Source: an uncultured Chloroflexales bacterium (GTDB lineage: Bacteria; Chloroflexota; Chloroflexia; Chloroflexales; Chloroflexaceae). From it: a stretch of DNA of 53,440 nucleotides. The DNA lies in NCBI GenBank assembly GCA_937925925.1, contig CALANA010000068.1:1-53440 (forward strand). Direction: 5' to 3'. The notes beneath the pieces are model-generated. The model worked only from the letters and a program-made list of their open reading frames with translations, did no database searches and was not told the DNA's origin. Within the stretch, counting starts at the first letter, position 1. Each line of letters opens with the position of its first letter. Made by a program: the position numbers and the translations under genes. Below, piece by piece: positions 7,470 to 15,996 of this stretch.

Positions 7470-7570
7470 CCCACTGAGGCATGCATTGTGGAATGCTCGT
7501 GCCGATCGTGCATCCCTGATGTTTGGTTTATGGTAAACTCGTGCTGCCAACTGTCAATAGGTGATCTGCC

Positions 7571-7629
7571 ATGCCCGCTCCAAAACTGCTCGACCAGGTA
7601 CGTACTGCGCTGGTAGAGGCGCTGGACTA
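7571..7629 (+). pseudogene. N-terminal stub of an integron-integrase-like gene
   Basis: ATG at 7571, preceded by AGGTGATCT, encodes MPAPKLLDQVRTAL and then runs into the panE/ltaE junction DNA. PKLLDQVR is the usual N-terminal opening of chromosomal-integron tyrosine recombinases (IntI), normally followed by an HYS.RTE..Y helix, which is absent here. Its divergent orientation relative to the minus-strand cassettes and its place next to the candidate attI are as in integrons. No catalytic part remains, so it is non-functional. The motif is short, so chance cannot be excluded. Confidence 0.6.
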
Positions 7630-8661
7630 CGCCGCCAGCACCGCTCGTACTGCGGCCAGCGCTGCCTGCACATCGTCGCCACTGATGCCATAGTGCGTCA
7701 CCGCTCGCACCAGCGGCCCGCCCATCGTGCCGAGCAAGACGCCCTGCTCCCGCAGCGCGGCCACAAACTGCGCTGGCGTATAGCGCGAACTGGTGAGCTT
7801 GAAGATGATGATATTGCTCTGCACCCGTACCGGGTCGAGGTTAATACCGGGGATGGTCGCCAGTTCGCGGGCCAGCAGTTGCGCATGCGCGTGATCTTCG
7901 GCCAGGCGATCAACCATCTCGTTCAGGGCCACAATCCCAGCGGCGGCGATGATGCCCGCCTGACGCATGCCACCGCCAAGCATTTTACGCACCCGCCGCG
8001 CCCGGTCAATAAAAGCCTGCGGGCCAGCCAGGAGCGAACCAACCGGTGCCGCCAGGCCCTTGGAGAGGCAGAACAACAGCGTATCGACGTGCTGCGTCAG
8101 CGCGGTCACGTCTACGTTGAGCGCAACGGCGGCATTGAAGATGCGTGCCCCGTCGAGGTGCAGCGGCACATCATGCGCATGCGCCAGCGCATGCACATGC
8201 GCCAGGTAATCGACGGGTAGCACCGCACCGCCGCAGCGATTGTGCGTGTTTTCCAGGCACAGCACACCCGGCGGCGCGTGGTGCGGATCATCGTACCAGT
8301 CCAGCGCCGCCTGGAGCGCTGTCGGGTCGAGCCGACCGTCGGGCAGGTTGGGTACCAGATGATAGACCAGCCCCCCCAGGGCCGAGGCACCACCAGCTTC
8401 GTAGTGGTAAATATGGCACTCGCTGCCCGCAATCACCCGCTGCCCGCGTGTGCCGTGCGTCAGCAGCGCGATCAGGTTGCCCATCGTGCCACTGGGCACC
8501 AGCAGCGCCGCTTCATGGCCCACCTTCTGCGCGGCCAGCGCCTCCAGGCGGTTAACAGTCGGGTCTTCGCCGTACACATCATCGCCCAGCTCGGCCTCGG
8601 CAATCGCCGCATGCATGGCTGGACTGGGCAAGGTAACGGTGTCACTTCGTAAATCGATCAT
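7627..8661 (-). CDS. ltaE: Low-specificity L-threonine aldolase
   Basis: A 344-residue PLP enzyme that cleaves L-threonine or allo-threonine to glycine and acetaldehyde. It starts MIDLRSDTVTLPS after AGGAG, the standard N-terminus; the longer frame from 8679 was rejected. Seen: GDDVYGEDPTVNRLE, VPSGTMGNL, LHLDGARIFNA (D170 contacts PLP) and LSKGLAAPVGS (K201, Schiff-base lysine). Length and motifs are complete. Its last ~190 bases are duplicated at 2399-2590 across the cassette island. It is convergent with panE in the inferred ancestral order. Confidence 0.93.
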   Translation of the reverse strand: MIDLRSDTVTLPSPAMHAAIAEAELGDDVYGEDPTVNRLEALAAQKVGHEAALLVPSGTMGNLIALLTHGTRGQRVIAGSECHIYHYEAGGASALGGLVYHLVPNLPDGRLDPTALQAALDWYDDPHHAPPGVLCLENTHNRCGGAVLPVDYLAHVHALAHAHDVPLHLDGARIFNAAVALNVDVTALTQHVDTLLFCLSKGLAAPVGSLLAGPQAFIDRARRVRKMLGGGMRQAGIIAAAGIVALNEMVDRLAEDHAHAQLLARELATIPGINLDPVRVQSNIIIFKLTSSRYTPAQFVAALREQGVLLGTMGGPLVRAVTHYGISGDDVQAALAAVRAVLAA

Positions 8662-8675
8662 CAAGAGCGCTCCTG

Positions 8676-9239
8676 TCAAGCCAGACGTTGTAGCACCTCA
8701 TTGACGTGAGCGCAGTCAAACGCCTCGGGGTCGAATGAGCCGCCGCTCCACTCCAGCATCTCATCGTGGGCCGGATGATCGGGGTTGTTGATCGCTTCCA
8801 GAAAGTCGGTGTAGCCATATATGCCACCGCAATCTTCGGGTGGGCAGGCACGCTTGCCCGTGACACAACGCGGATAGACGACACCTTCGGCAGGGGGCAG
8901 CACTTTCTCAACCAGAATCGTATGTTCCCAGTTATCGCCAAAATCATACTCGTAGCTAAACTTCATGTTGGGGCCAGTGATAACTTGATGCAACGGTACC
9001 AGGCGCTCATTGTGTACCTCGTATTCGGGATGCGGAATGCCATAAATCACACCATCGACCGTAAACTGGTGTAGATGATAATCATACCAGCCCATCGCTA
9101 CCTGAATAATACGGTGCAGACTGGCCAACGTGGCATTGGCGGAGACTTCAACGCGCCGCCAGATCGGGGGTTTACTACCAACCAGGGTAATTTTGAGTTG
9201 ATAGATTTGCTCGGGTGTAGAGAGTGATGAGTCGGGCAT
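8676..9239 (-). CDS. Plasmid pRiA4b ORF-3 family protein
   Basis: A 187-residue protein starting MPDSSLSTPEQIYQLKITLV after GGAG. It shows the family signature: IYQLKITL.G.KPPIWRRVEV, LHRIIQVAMGWYDYHLHQF, FSYEYDFGDNWEHTI, CVTGKRACPPEDCGGIYGY and a DPEAFD tail. Conserved Cys and Asp/Glu residues in PPEDCGG suggest metal binding, but the family has no established biochemical function. It ends 14 bases before the ltaE start, so the two are probably co-transcribed. Confidence 0.9.
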   Translation of the reverse strand: MPDSSLSTPEQIYQLKITLVGSKPPIWRRVEVSANATLASLHRIIQVAMGWYDYHLHQFTVDGVIYGIPHPEYEVHNERLVPLHQVITGPNMKFSYEYDFGDNWEHTILVEKVLPPAEGVVYPRCVTGKRACPPEDCGGIYGYTDFLEAINNPDHPAHDEMLEWSGGSFDPEAFDCAHVNEVLQRLA

Positions 9240-9299
9240 ACATACTCCCTTCTTGTGTTAAACAGGCTTAACGTATTGTACCACGTGCGGCAGCAAGCG

Positions 9300-9780
9300 G
9301 GGGCGTCCGCCCTACCGGCTGTCTGTTTTAACGCGAAGAGGCCGCCGCGCCTCGTCGCCTCTCTTTTTAACGCAAAGGCGCAAAGGGGCAAAAGCACAGA
9401 GACATCAGCGTTGGCACGTTGGAACGTTGGCACGTATCCTCGCATCCGCGCATCCGCGCATCCGCGCATCCCCGCCAACCCGATGCCAACAAACACAATC
9501 TTTGCGTCTTTGCGCCTTTGCGCCTTTGCGTTAAAACAAACGCATCCGCGCATCCCCGCCAACCCCATGCCAACAAACACAATCTTTGCCCCTTTGCGCC
9601 TTTGCGTTAAAACAAAGGCCTCGCGCATCCCCGCATCCCCGCGCCAGGTGAGCGGCGGCACGGCTCTACCCGCTGCACGCCCGCCCGCGCCCCGGAGGGA
9701 CGCGCTACGGTGTTACACCGAGCGGCTCGCCTCGCGCCTCGCGCATCCTCGCATCCTCGCGTCTTCGGATCTTCGCCTCA
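9300..9780. repeat. Low-complexity and tandem-repeat intergenic DNA
   Basis: Runs of CGCATCCG units and two direct ~80-base copies (about 9458-9540 and 9541-9617) that include CATCCCCGCCAACC, CCAACAAACACAATC and GCGCCTTTGCGTTAAAAC. Similar GCAAAGGCGCAAAG motifs recur near 9370 and 25190. All six frames stay open because of the composition; no gene is supported. Confidence 0.8.
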
Positions 9781-9792
9781 CGCCTCGCATCC

Positions 9793-11709
9793 TCACAACT
9801 CCGGTGTCACGCGCAATACCGGGCGCGGAATGGGCGGATTCTCAACCAGCCATTCCTGGCGGTGCCACTCAGTCACCAGTTGCCGGAGGGCATTGATGCG
9901 CTGCAAGGCCTCTTCCGTCCACTCCGGCGGTTGAGGATAGGGGAAGGATGCCCGTAAATCCACCCGTTGCTGGCTATCAAGCTGATCCTGCATCAGTTGC
10001 TCGAAGTCAATCACCTGGATCGCCTGTTCCACAGATTTTAACTGCCGCTCCATCAGCGCCATCAACACGATCGTGCGCACCCACTGATGATGGCGGAAAT
10101 CAAACCCACGCATTAACTCGCCCGCCCTGCGACCCTTGTCCTGAATAGCCATGATCGTCTGGGGTTTCATCGCCAGATTCAGCCCGCCCTCGTCGCGGTC
10201 AAAGTTAATCTGTACAATCCGCTCACGATAGCTTGGCAGGATCGACTGCTGTGTATCGCGGTAATTCTGGGCCGAGCCAAAGACGGCACGTATAAACGCG
10301 AGCAAGTCGTTTACCTCCTGCCACTGCGGCGTGAGCAACTGGTCGGCACGCGGCATATGCACAGCATGCTCAATGCGCCGACGGAGTTCCGAACGCCTGC
10401 CTGCCAGCGGATCTGTTTGCTCCTGATCCGGCCTATCGAGACTGAGGATACTCTGAAATTCGGTCGAGATATACTGCTTGTTCTGGCGCTCAAACATTTC
10501 GCTATCCAGCGAAACCAGGTTGATGCCGAAGGTCGGGCGGGTGGGGAGCCAGGCATCAAAGAAGTGGATCGGAAAATTGCTACAGATACCGCCATCGCTG
10601 AACCAGTTCTGCTGGAGATCGTCGGCGGTCAGCATCAGCGGCTGGCCCTCCACGCGGCGGCGAAACGCTACCCGCTTGACCGAATAGAGCGGCACCGCAC
10701 TGATCAACAGCGGAAAACTCAAGCTCATACGGGTTGCCACCACGATCGGCAGGTCTTTTTCTTGCGGTAGCCAGCAGTAGCCCGGTAGTTGCTCCAACGA
10801 AATCGCGGGTATCTTATGCGCGTGGTTGATCAGGTGATCAACCACGTTTTTAGGAAACAGAGCTTGCATATCGCTGACTTTGAACAGAAACGTGCTGGTC
10901 GTGAAGGGAAGCACATATGGGCTTTCCTGGCTCAGGTTGGTTGTCACCATGCGCAGGTCGATGCTGTAATCCTGATCATCTTCACGATGGTCGGCCAATT
11001 CCCGAAACGTCAGCGGTGGAGCGGTGGCCTCGCGCCCGGCCAGATTATTGATCGTAAGGTTTAACCAGTCCGTGAGTGCCAGCGGCGTATTCTCCGGAGC
11101 ATGCTCACGATGGCCGGGGCACAGACCAAAGAAACTGCGGCTCGGCAGTTCATGCAACAGAATATCGCTGAGCGCATAGATGCCCAGCGCCAGACCGGTG
11201 AGCCAGGCCGCAACCAGGAGCAGCAGCACCGCCACCACGTTGATGCCCCCCCCCACCAGCACAATCAGCAGGAAGACGACGACCAGACCCAGCAAGGCTC
11301 CGGAAACAAAGGCTTGCGGTGTGTTGATCAACAGTGCGCGGGTCAGGCGCAGGAACAAGCGCGGATAGCGCCATGGTTTTTCGTGCTTGCTCTCGTCCAC
11401 CAGCGCAAACAATGTCTGCATCAGCGGACGCGTGGATCGGTCGGGTTGAAACAGATTCAACACAAAGCCCTCACTGGCGATCTGGTCACTGACAGTTTTG
11501 AGGCGGATAAAGCTGCCGGTCTTGCGCCCATACTCAGCGGCAGCCGTCACTGCCGCCGCAATCGCCCCGGCCGAGGTACCGCCAATCGAGCGAAAGCGAT
11601 AATCACGAGCCAGCTCGAGTATCGCGGGCGGGTAGACAACACCACTGGTAATACCACCCTTCATCACCAGATCACACTGCCGTTGCGGTTGTTGAAACGG
11701 ATCGTCCAT
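9793..11709 (-). CDS. Patatin-like phospholipase with membrane insertion
   Basis: A 638-residue protein. The patatin nucleophile elbow GGTSAGAIAA (Ser46) and the catalytic DGG (372-374, in WFSDGGICSNFP) give the Ser-Asp dyad of patatin/RssA-type lipid acyl hydrolases. LVMKGGITSGVVYP at the start supplies the oxyanion loop. Between them residues ~132-185 form two hydrophobic segments, an insertion not found in soluble patatins, so the protein is likely membrane-bound with the active site in the cytoplasm. It is the last gene of the ftsY / zinc-ribbon / lipoprotein / patatin operon, 15 bases after the lipoprotein, with AAGGAA before ATG. The natural lipid is unknown. Confidence 0.88.
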   Translation of the reverse strand: MDDPFQQPQRQCDLVMKGGITSGVVYPPAILELARDYRFRSIGGTSAGAIAAAVTAAAEYGRKTGSFIRLKTVSDQIASEGFVLNLFQPDRSTRPLMQTLFALVDESKHEKPWRYPRLFLRLTRALLINTPQAFVSGALLGLVVVFLLIVLVGGGINVVAVLLLLVAAWLTGLALGIYALSDILLHELPSRSFFGLCPGHREHAPENTPLALTDWLNLTINNLAGREATAPPLTFRELADHREDDQDYSIDLRMVTTNLSQESPYVLPFTTSTFLFKVSDMQALFPKNVVDHLINHAHKIPAISLEQLPGYCWLPQEKDLPIVVATRMSLSFPLLISAVPLYSVKRVAFRRRVEGQPLMLTADDLQQNWFSDGGICSNFPIHFFDAWLPTRPTFGINLVSLDSEMFERQNKQYISTEFQSILSLDRPDQEQTDPLAGRRSELRRRIEHAVHMPRADQLLTPQWQEVNDLLAFIRAVFGSAQNYRDTQQSILPSYRERIVQINFDRDEGGLNLAMKPQTIMAIQDKGRRAGELMRGFDFRHHQWVRTIVLMALMERQLKSVEQAIQVIDFEQLMQDQLDSQQRVDLRASFPYPQPPEWTEEALQRINALRQLVTEWHRQEWLVENPPIPRPVLRVTPEL

Positions 11710-11724
11710 CAGGTTCCTTCCTCA

Positions 11725-12192
11725 CTATAATTCCTGCACCAGCAACTGATAACTGCCATCCCGCGCCTCGCGTGCCGCGACACGATAGCGAATATAGCCC
11801 TGGTCACTGGCCTGAACCCGTGCAGTGCGCGTTACTTGCGCGTTGGCTGGCACCACGACCGTAAAAGCTACCGTGTTATCCGGTTGCAGCAAATCCAGTT
11901 GCAAATCGCCAGAAGCAATGGTTGCAATCACCATCACCTGCACGGCAGCCGGGCCTTCGGCTACCTGGATCGTCCGCACCGTCTCGCCCTCGGCACTCAC
12001 AAACGATGTACGCAGATCACCGATACCTTCCTGACGGGTAAACCTGGTTTGTTCCCCGCTGATCAACAGACACCCGGACAGCAACATCGCCAGCAGAAGG
12101 CCTGTCGCCAACGCCAGCCCACACCGGTAGAGCGACAGCCAGCGAGTACGTCGCGTTGTCGGTTGTGCGACAGGCAAGGCCAGATTAACCAT
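11725..12192 (-). CDS. Small putative lipoprotein
   Basis: About 155 residues. The start chosen is ATG at 12192 (MVNLALPVAQP), overlapping the upstream stop as ATGGTTAA. A basic N-terminus, a hydrophobic stretch LALATGLLLAMLLSGC and the lipobox LLSGC indicate a signal peptidase II site. The mature part looks like an all-beta domain (QVMVIATIASGDLQLDLL..., YIRYRVAAREARDGSYQLLV), similar in style to pre-peptidase-type or Ig-like beta folds. No function is known to me. Its operon mates are ftsY, a zinc ribbon and the patatin. Confidence 0.72.
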   Translation of the reverse strand: MVNLALPVAQPTTRRTRWLSLYRCGLALATGLLLAMLLSGCLLISGEQTRFTRQEGIGDLRTSFVSAEGETVRTIQVAEGPAAVQVMVIATIASGDLQLDLLQPDNTVAFTVVVPANAQVTRTARVQASDQGYIRYRVAAREARDGSYQLLVQEL

Positions 12193-12388
12193 ATGACTCC
12201 GGGCTACTATTGGCATTCAACGTTTCTTCAACCGCAACCTGCTCGACCCGCAGCGGCCGCCGCTTGATGATCCGCAGGCGGGCCTCACAGTGGGGGTTGG
12301 CACAGACCACAATCGTGCCAACCACCATACTGGAATGTAATGCAAGGCGCTGCTTGCAATTAGGACAGGTGACAAATTCAACGGCCAT
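12185..12388 (-). CDS. Small zinc-ribbon protein (LysW-like)
   Basis: A 67-residue protein with CPNCKQRL and CANPHCEARLRI, forming a CxxC...CxxxxC zinc ribbon; VVGTIVVC between them resembles the LysW/ArgW fold. The acidic EDWGE-type C-terminus used by LysW as an amino-group carrier is absent, so it is more likely a structural or regulatory zinc ribbon. It starts 3 bases after the ftsY stop and its own stop overlaps the lipoprotein start, so it is tightly coupled in the operon. Confidence 0.75.
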   Translation of the reverse strand: MAVEFVTCPNCKQRLALHSSMVVGTIVVCANPHCEARLRIIKRRPLRVEQVAVEETLNANSSPESYG

Positions 12389-12391
12389 GGT

Positions 12392-13363
12392 TTACTTCTC
12401 CGCAAACAGGGCATCAACAAAACTCTCCGCATCGAACAACGCCAGATCGCCTATCTTTTCGCCCGTACCCAGGTAGCGAATGGGGCGCTCAATATCCTGC
12501 GAGATGGCAAAGGCGATCCCGCCTTTGGCCGTACCATCCATTTTGGTGACAACGACATCGGTGACATCCACCGCTTCGAGAAAGGCTTTGGCCTGCAACA
12601 CCCCGTTCTGACCAGTGGTGGCGTCAATCACCAGCAACACCTCGTGCGGGCCATCGGGGATGCGGCGGCGAATGACGTTGCGCAGCTTTTCTAGCTCACG
12701 CATCAAATTAAACTTGGCGTGCAAGCGGCCAGCGGTGTCGATAATCAGGACGTCCACGTTGCGTTCAATCGCGGCATTGACGGCATCATAGACCACCGCA
12801 CCCGCGTCGGCTCCCTGCCCGCGACTGATGATCGGCACGCCAGCCCGCTCGGCCCAGGTTTCGAGTTGCTCGGTCGCTGCCGCACGAAACGTATCCGCCG
12901 CCGCCAGGATCACGCTTTTGCCAAAGCGCTTGTAGCGGTGGGCCAGCTTGGCTATCAGCGTCGTTTTGCCTGAGCCATTGACGCCTACGACCAGGATCAC
13001 AAAGGGCCGGGCAACGACCGGCTCACGGTCGGCATATTCCTGAAACACGCTCACCATTTCGGCCTTGAGCATCTCGCGTGCCTCGCGTGCCTTCTTGATA
13101 TTGTTGCGATTCACGCGATCCTTCGTGCGGTTGACCAGGTACAGCGTGGTTTCAATGCCCACATCGCCCTGGATCAACGCCTCTTCCAGTTCATCCCACA
13201 ACTCATCGGTAATCGGCTCATCAGTGGCAAACATCTGGGTAATACGGCCAAACATACCCTGCCGGGACTTTGCCAGGCTTTGCTCGACCTGCTGCTCTTC
13301 GGCACGCGCTTCTTCCTCACTACGCGGCGCATCCTGACCACGCCCAAACAATCGTCGAAACAT
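12392..13363 (-). CDS. ftsY: Signal recognition particle receptor FtsY
   Basis: A 323-residue SRP GTPase that docks ribosome-nascent chain-SRP complexes at the membrane. Order: short charged N-terminus, N-domain helices, then GTPase motifs GVNGSGKT (127-134), [25 protein letters not shown] and [10 protein letters not shown], ending with the C-terminal membrane-binding helix. The acidic A-domain is very short, as in many non-enteric bacteria. It is the first gene of a four-gene minus-strand operon. Confidence 0.97.
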   Translation of the reverse strand: MFRRLFGRGQDAPRSEEEARAEEQQVEQSLAKSRQGMFGRITQMFATDEPITDELWDELEEALIQGDVGIETTLYLVNRTKDRVNRNNIKKAREAREMLKAEMVSVFQEYADREPVVARPFVILVVGVNGSGKTTLIAKLAHRYKRFGKSVILAAADTFRAAATEQLETWAERAGVPIISRGQGADAGAVVYDAVNAAIERNVDVLIIDTAGRLHAKFNLMRELEKLRNVIRRRIPDGPHEVLLVIDATTGQNGVLQAKAFLEAVDVTDVVVTKMDGTAKGGIAFAISQDIERPIRYLGTGEKIGDLALFDAESFVDALFAEK

Positions 13364-13595
13364 AATCTATCCATCCATCATATAGTAGAAACCTATGGTA
13401 TATGCACTGAGGTGCGGGTTTATGCTGTGCAAGGGTATTGTACACGATAATTGAAATGGTACGCGCAATCCACTCTCGGTGAGGGGGCAGATAGTCTTTT
13501 CGCCTGCGGCAGAGCGGTTCTTCTACAGTTGGGACATCGGTGGGTACTTCGGCAACTGATTCAGTGCCGCAAGTGACAAGTACGAGCAACATAGT
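13364..13595. other. Upstream region of ftsY with repeat remnant
   Basis: It holds a CTGCCGCAGGCGAAAAGAC motif (13503-13513 region) shared with other intergenic elements at 14340, 18250 and 24790. An overlapping minus-strand ORF extends into ftsY and is not supported. No promoter stands out. Confidence 0.4.
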
Positions 13596-13790
13596 TTATG
13601 TTACTTGAACCGCTTCCTCAATCACTGTACTCGGATTATTGTCAGCCCCATTCCCCATACTCGTCCCGGTAACCGCCTGCAGATCAGCCGACTTGCTGAT
13701 CTGCGCTACTATCGCCAGGCTAGATAGCACATCACTGGCCTGCACCACACCGATCAAGCGTCCGGCAGCATCGGTCACCGCTTCTGCTCG
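13596..13790 (-). pseudogene. CBS-domain fragment
   Basis: The minus frame reads RAEAVTDAAGRLIGVVQASD followed by VLSSLAIVAQISKSADLQAV to a stop at 13596. 'AVTD..GRLIGVV..SDVL' is the second half of a CBS motif, a ligand-sensing module. The frame is blocked by stops just upstream (near 13797) and there is no start with a ribosome site, so it is a remnant of a larger protein that I cannot name. Confidence 0.5.
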
Positions 13791-13799
13791 AAACCCCTA

Positions 13800-14392
13800 T
13801 CACGCTCCAACACGCCCATGTTGTGCGCTGTGCGCTTTTCGCTTTGCGTTTTGCGCTTTCCGGTCGCCCTGCGGCGTGCCCCACGGATCATAGCTCGCCG
13901 CGGAGATCACATGTCACGCCTGGGAGCGCGGGCGTCCCGTCCACCCGTGCAGTGCGCCTGGGAGCGCGGGCGTCCCGCTCGCCCGCCTGTGCGGGAACGC
14001 TGCCCGCATTCCCAGGCGTGCATGTTCCCTTGAGGGTGAACAGGTACCGATAGCACGAGCATACCATGCCAATCCACGGCGTGCAGGTGGACGATGGTTC
14101 GGGATCGGTGGCAGAACTATGTCCCATAGCCGACTGAGGATCAGGTGGGGGCGCGGGCGGAGTGAGGGTGGGTGTATACGTGCGGGATGTTCTGGCGTAT
14201 CGCAACCGCATGAACCCTGCTGGCGGGTCTCCCGCCGCTCTCGCTCGATGTGCGGGATGTTCTGGCATATCGCAGCCGCATGAACGTCCCCAACAAAAAA
14301 CGTCCATCTCGCCTGCGGCAGCGCGGAAGAGATCGAGTACCGCGCTGCCGCAGGCAAAAAAGACGTTGGCTCAAGTGACCGTGTACTTCCTA
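13800..14392. repeat. Cluster of short repeats, no gene
   Basis: 13913-14047 is a copy of the element ending GAACAGGTAC (see 40300-40443), with its left end missing and an internal duplication of CCTGGGAGCGCGGGCGTCCC. 14181-14215 and 14251-14285 are 35-base direct repeats 70 bases apart (TGCGGGATGTTCTGGC...). 14311-14326 and 14340-14355 are perfect 16-bp inverted arms (GCCTGCGGCAGCGCGG), which could act as a terminator for neither neighbour in particular. Confidence 0.75.
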
Positions 14393-15877
14393 TCAGGTAA
14401 CGCCGTAGCGCTTCTTGAGGAAATTATCGGCCTGTTGTTTGAACAACAGATGGAGCAGCAGATCCTTGTGGGTCTTCACAAACGGCAGATCATACGTATC
14501 TTCCAGCACCGGCTTCAGGTAGGAGGACGGGCGGTAATGCAGCGGTTCTTCACCAGCGCGTAGCACCTTGTGGACAATTTCCTCATTAACCGGGCCAGGC
14601 GTGCGCCCAAACTCGCCTTTCAGAATCATCTTAAACTCATCGGACACAATATTGTAGCGCCCACCGGAGATGACGTTAAAGGCTGCCTGCGACCCTACAA
14701 TCTGGCTGGTGGGCGTCACCAGCGGCACATAGCCCGCATCCTTGCGCACACGCGGTATCTCCTCCATAATGCTGTCCATCATATCCAGCTTGCCCATACC
14801 CTTGAGTTGATTGTAGAGATTAGAGAGCATACCGCCCGGCACCTGCGCTTCAAAGATCTTGTCATCGTAATCGGGATAGCTCAACGACTTGAGCAGGTCA
14901 CGCATCAATGGAATGGCCTTCTCAATCGCTACCGGGTCAGATTTGGCGACAAGATTAATAATCGCGTGTACCTTTTTGCGATCCACATCGCTATACGTCA
15001 CGGGGCGATAGGTCTTGACATTATCGGGAATACTGTTGCCCAACTCGGCAAAGATCTGGAACAACTGCTTTTGCACCTCCAGGATCAACTCTTTATCCAG
15101 GCCGTGATCCAGACCCATCTCCTCAGCAAACACGACCATCACCTCGATCGGCGGGTGGGATGTCCCCTCAGAGAAGGGCGTAATCGCCGTGTCGATAAAG
15201 TCGATACCTTCATGCATCGCAATCACCGCATTCAGCGAACCGACGCCGGTGGTGGTATGACTGTGGATCGTGATCGGAACGGTAATGTGTTGCTTCAACT
15301 TTTTACACAGATCCAGGGCATCGGTGGGATAGAGCAAACCAGCCATGTCTTTGATTGCAATCTGATGGGCACCTTCGCGTTCCAGTTGCATGGCAAAATT
15401 GACAAAATAATCGGTGGTATGCACGGGGCTGGTGGTATACGAGAGCGCCGCCTCGACCACGCCGCCAAAAGCGCGGGTTGCCAGAATCGCCGTCTGGAGA
15501 TTGCGAACATCGTTGAGCGCGTCGAAGATACGCATAATGCCGACGCCGGACTCAATCGCCTGCCGGGTAAACGAGATAACCAGGTCATCGGGGTAAGGTT
15601 GGTAGCCAAACAGGTTCTGGCCACGCAAGAGTGCCCGTATCTTGCGCGAAGACCCCAGCGTGGCCTGGAATTCCTCCAGGCGTTCCCACGGATCTTCATT
15701 CAAAAAGCGGATACAACTGTCCAGCACCGCTCCACCCCACAACTCCAAGGCCGCAAAGCCGATGTCATCGATCTTTTTCAACACCCGCATCGCCTGCTCG
15801 GTCGTCATACGGGTTGCCGCCAGGCTCTGATGCCCATCTCTGAGTGTCACGTCTACAAAATGAACTTTCTTGCTCAT
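14393..15877 (-). CDS. Pyruvate/oxaloacetate carboxyltransferase subunit (OadA / 5S type)
   Basis: A 494-residue carboxyltransferase domain that moves CO2 between carboxybiotin and pyruvate/oxaloacetate. Metal and catalytic motifs: DVTLRDGHQS (9-18), the carbamylated-lysine segment IAIKDMAG (K176) and metal ligands HSH (205-207). The C-terminal conserved PxxA-type domain (VPGGMLSNL, GPVNEEI) is present. No biotinyl lysine domain is attached, so biotin carboxylase and carrier proteins must come from elsewhere, as in PycB or transcarboxylase 5S. Start MSKKVHFVDVTLRDG follows AGAGGTAAAATGT; the upstream 43 codons to 16006 were rejected. Confidence 0.9.
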   Translation of the reverse strand: MSKKVHFVDVTLRDGHQSLAATRMTTEQAMRVLKKIDDIGFAALELWGGAVLDSCIRFLNEDPWERLEEFQATLGSSRKIRALLRGQNLFGYQPYPDDLVISFTRQAIESGVGIMRIFDALNDVRNLQTAILATRAFGGVVEAALSYTTSPVHTTDYFVNFAMQLEREGAHQIAIKDMAGLLYPTDALDLCKKLKQHITVPITIHSHTTTGVGSLNAVIAMHEGIDFIDTAITPFSEGTSHPPIEVMVVFAEEMGLDHGLDKELILEVQKQLFQIFAELGNSIPDNVKTYRPVTYSDVDRKKVHAIINLVAKSDPVAIEKAIPLMRDLLKSLSYPDYDDKIFEAQVPGGMLSNLYNQLKGMGKLDMMDSIMEEIPRVRKDAGYVPLVTPTSQIVGSQAAFNVISGGRYNIVSDEFKMILKGEFGRTPGPVNEEIVHKVLRAGEEPLHYRPSSYLKPVLEDTYDLPFVKTHKDLLLHLLFKQQADNFLKKRYGVT

Positions 15878-15996
15878 ACATTTTACCTCTTTACATTGTT
15901 GCATTGCACTGTGCAAAAGCACTATGCTACTACCAGCAAACATCGTCGGTTGCTGGCAATAGTCTACCATACATTTCCAGAAAAATGTGACGGGTG

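Noticed and set aside
9430-9620. CGCATCCG tandem repeats as CRISPR or coding repeats
   Set aside because: Unit length is 7-9 bases with no spacers; open frames arise from composition only.
13320-13592. Minus-strand ORF overlapping the ftsY start
   Set aside because: It overlaps ftsY in another frame and includes a repeat motif; no homology seen.
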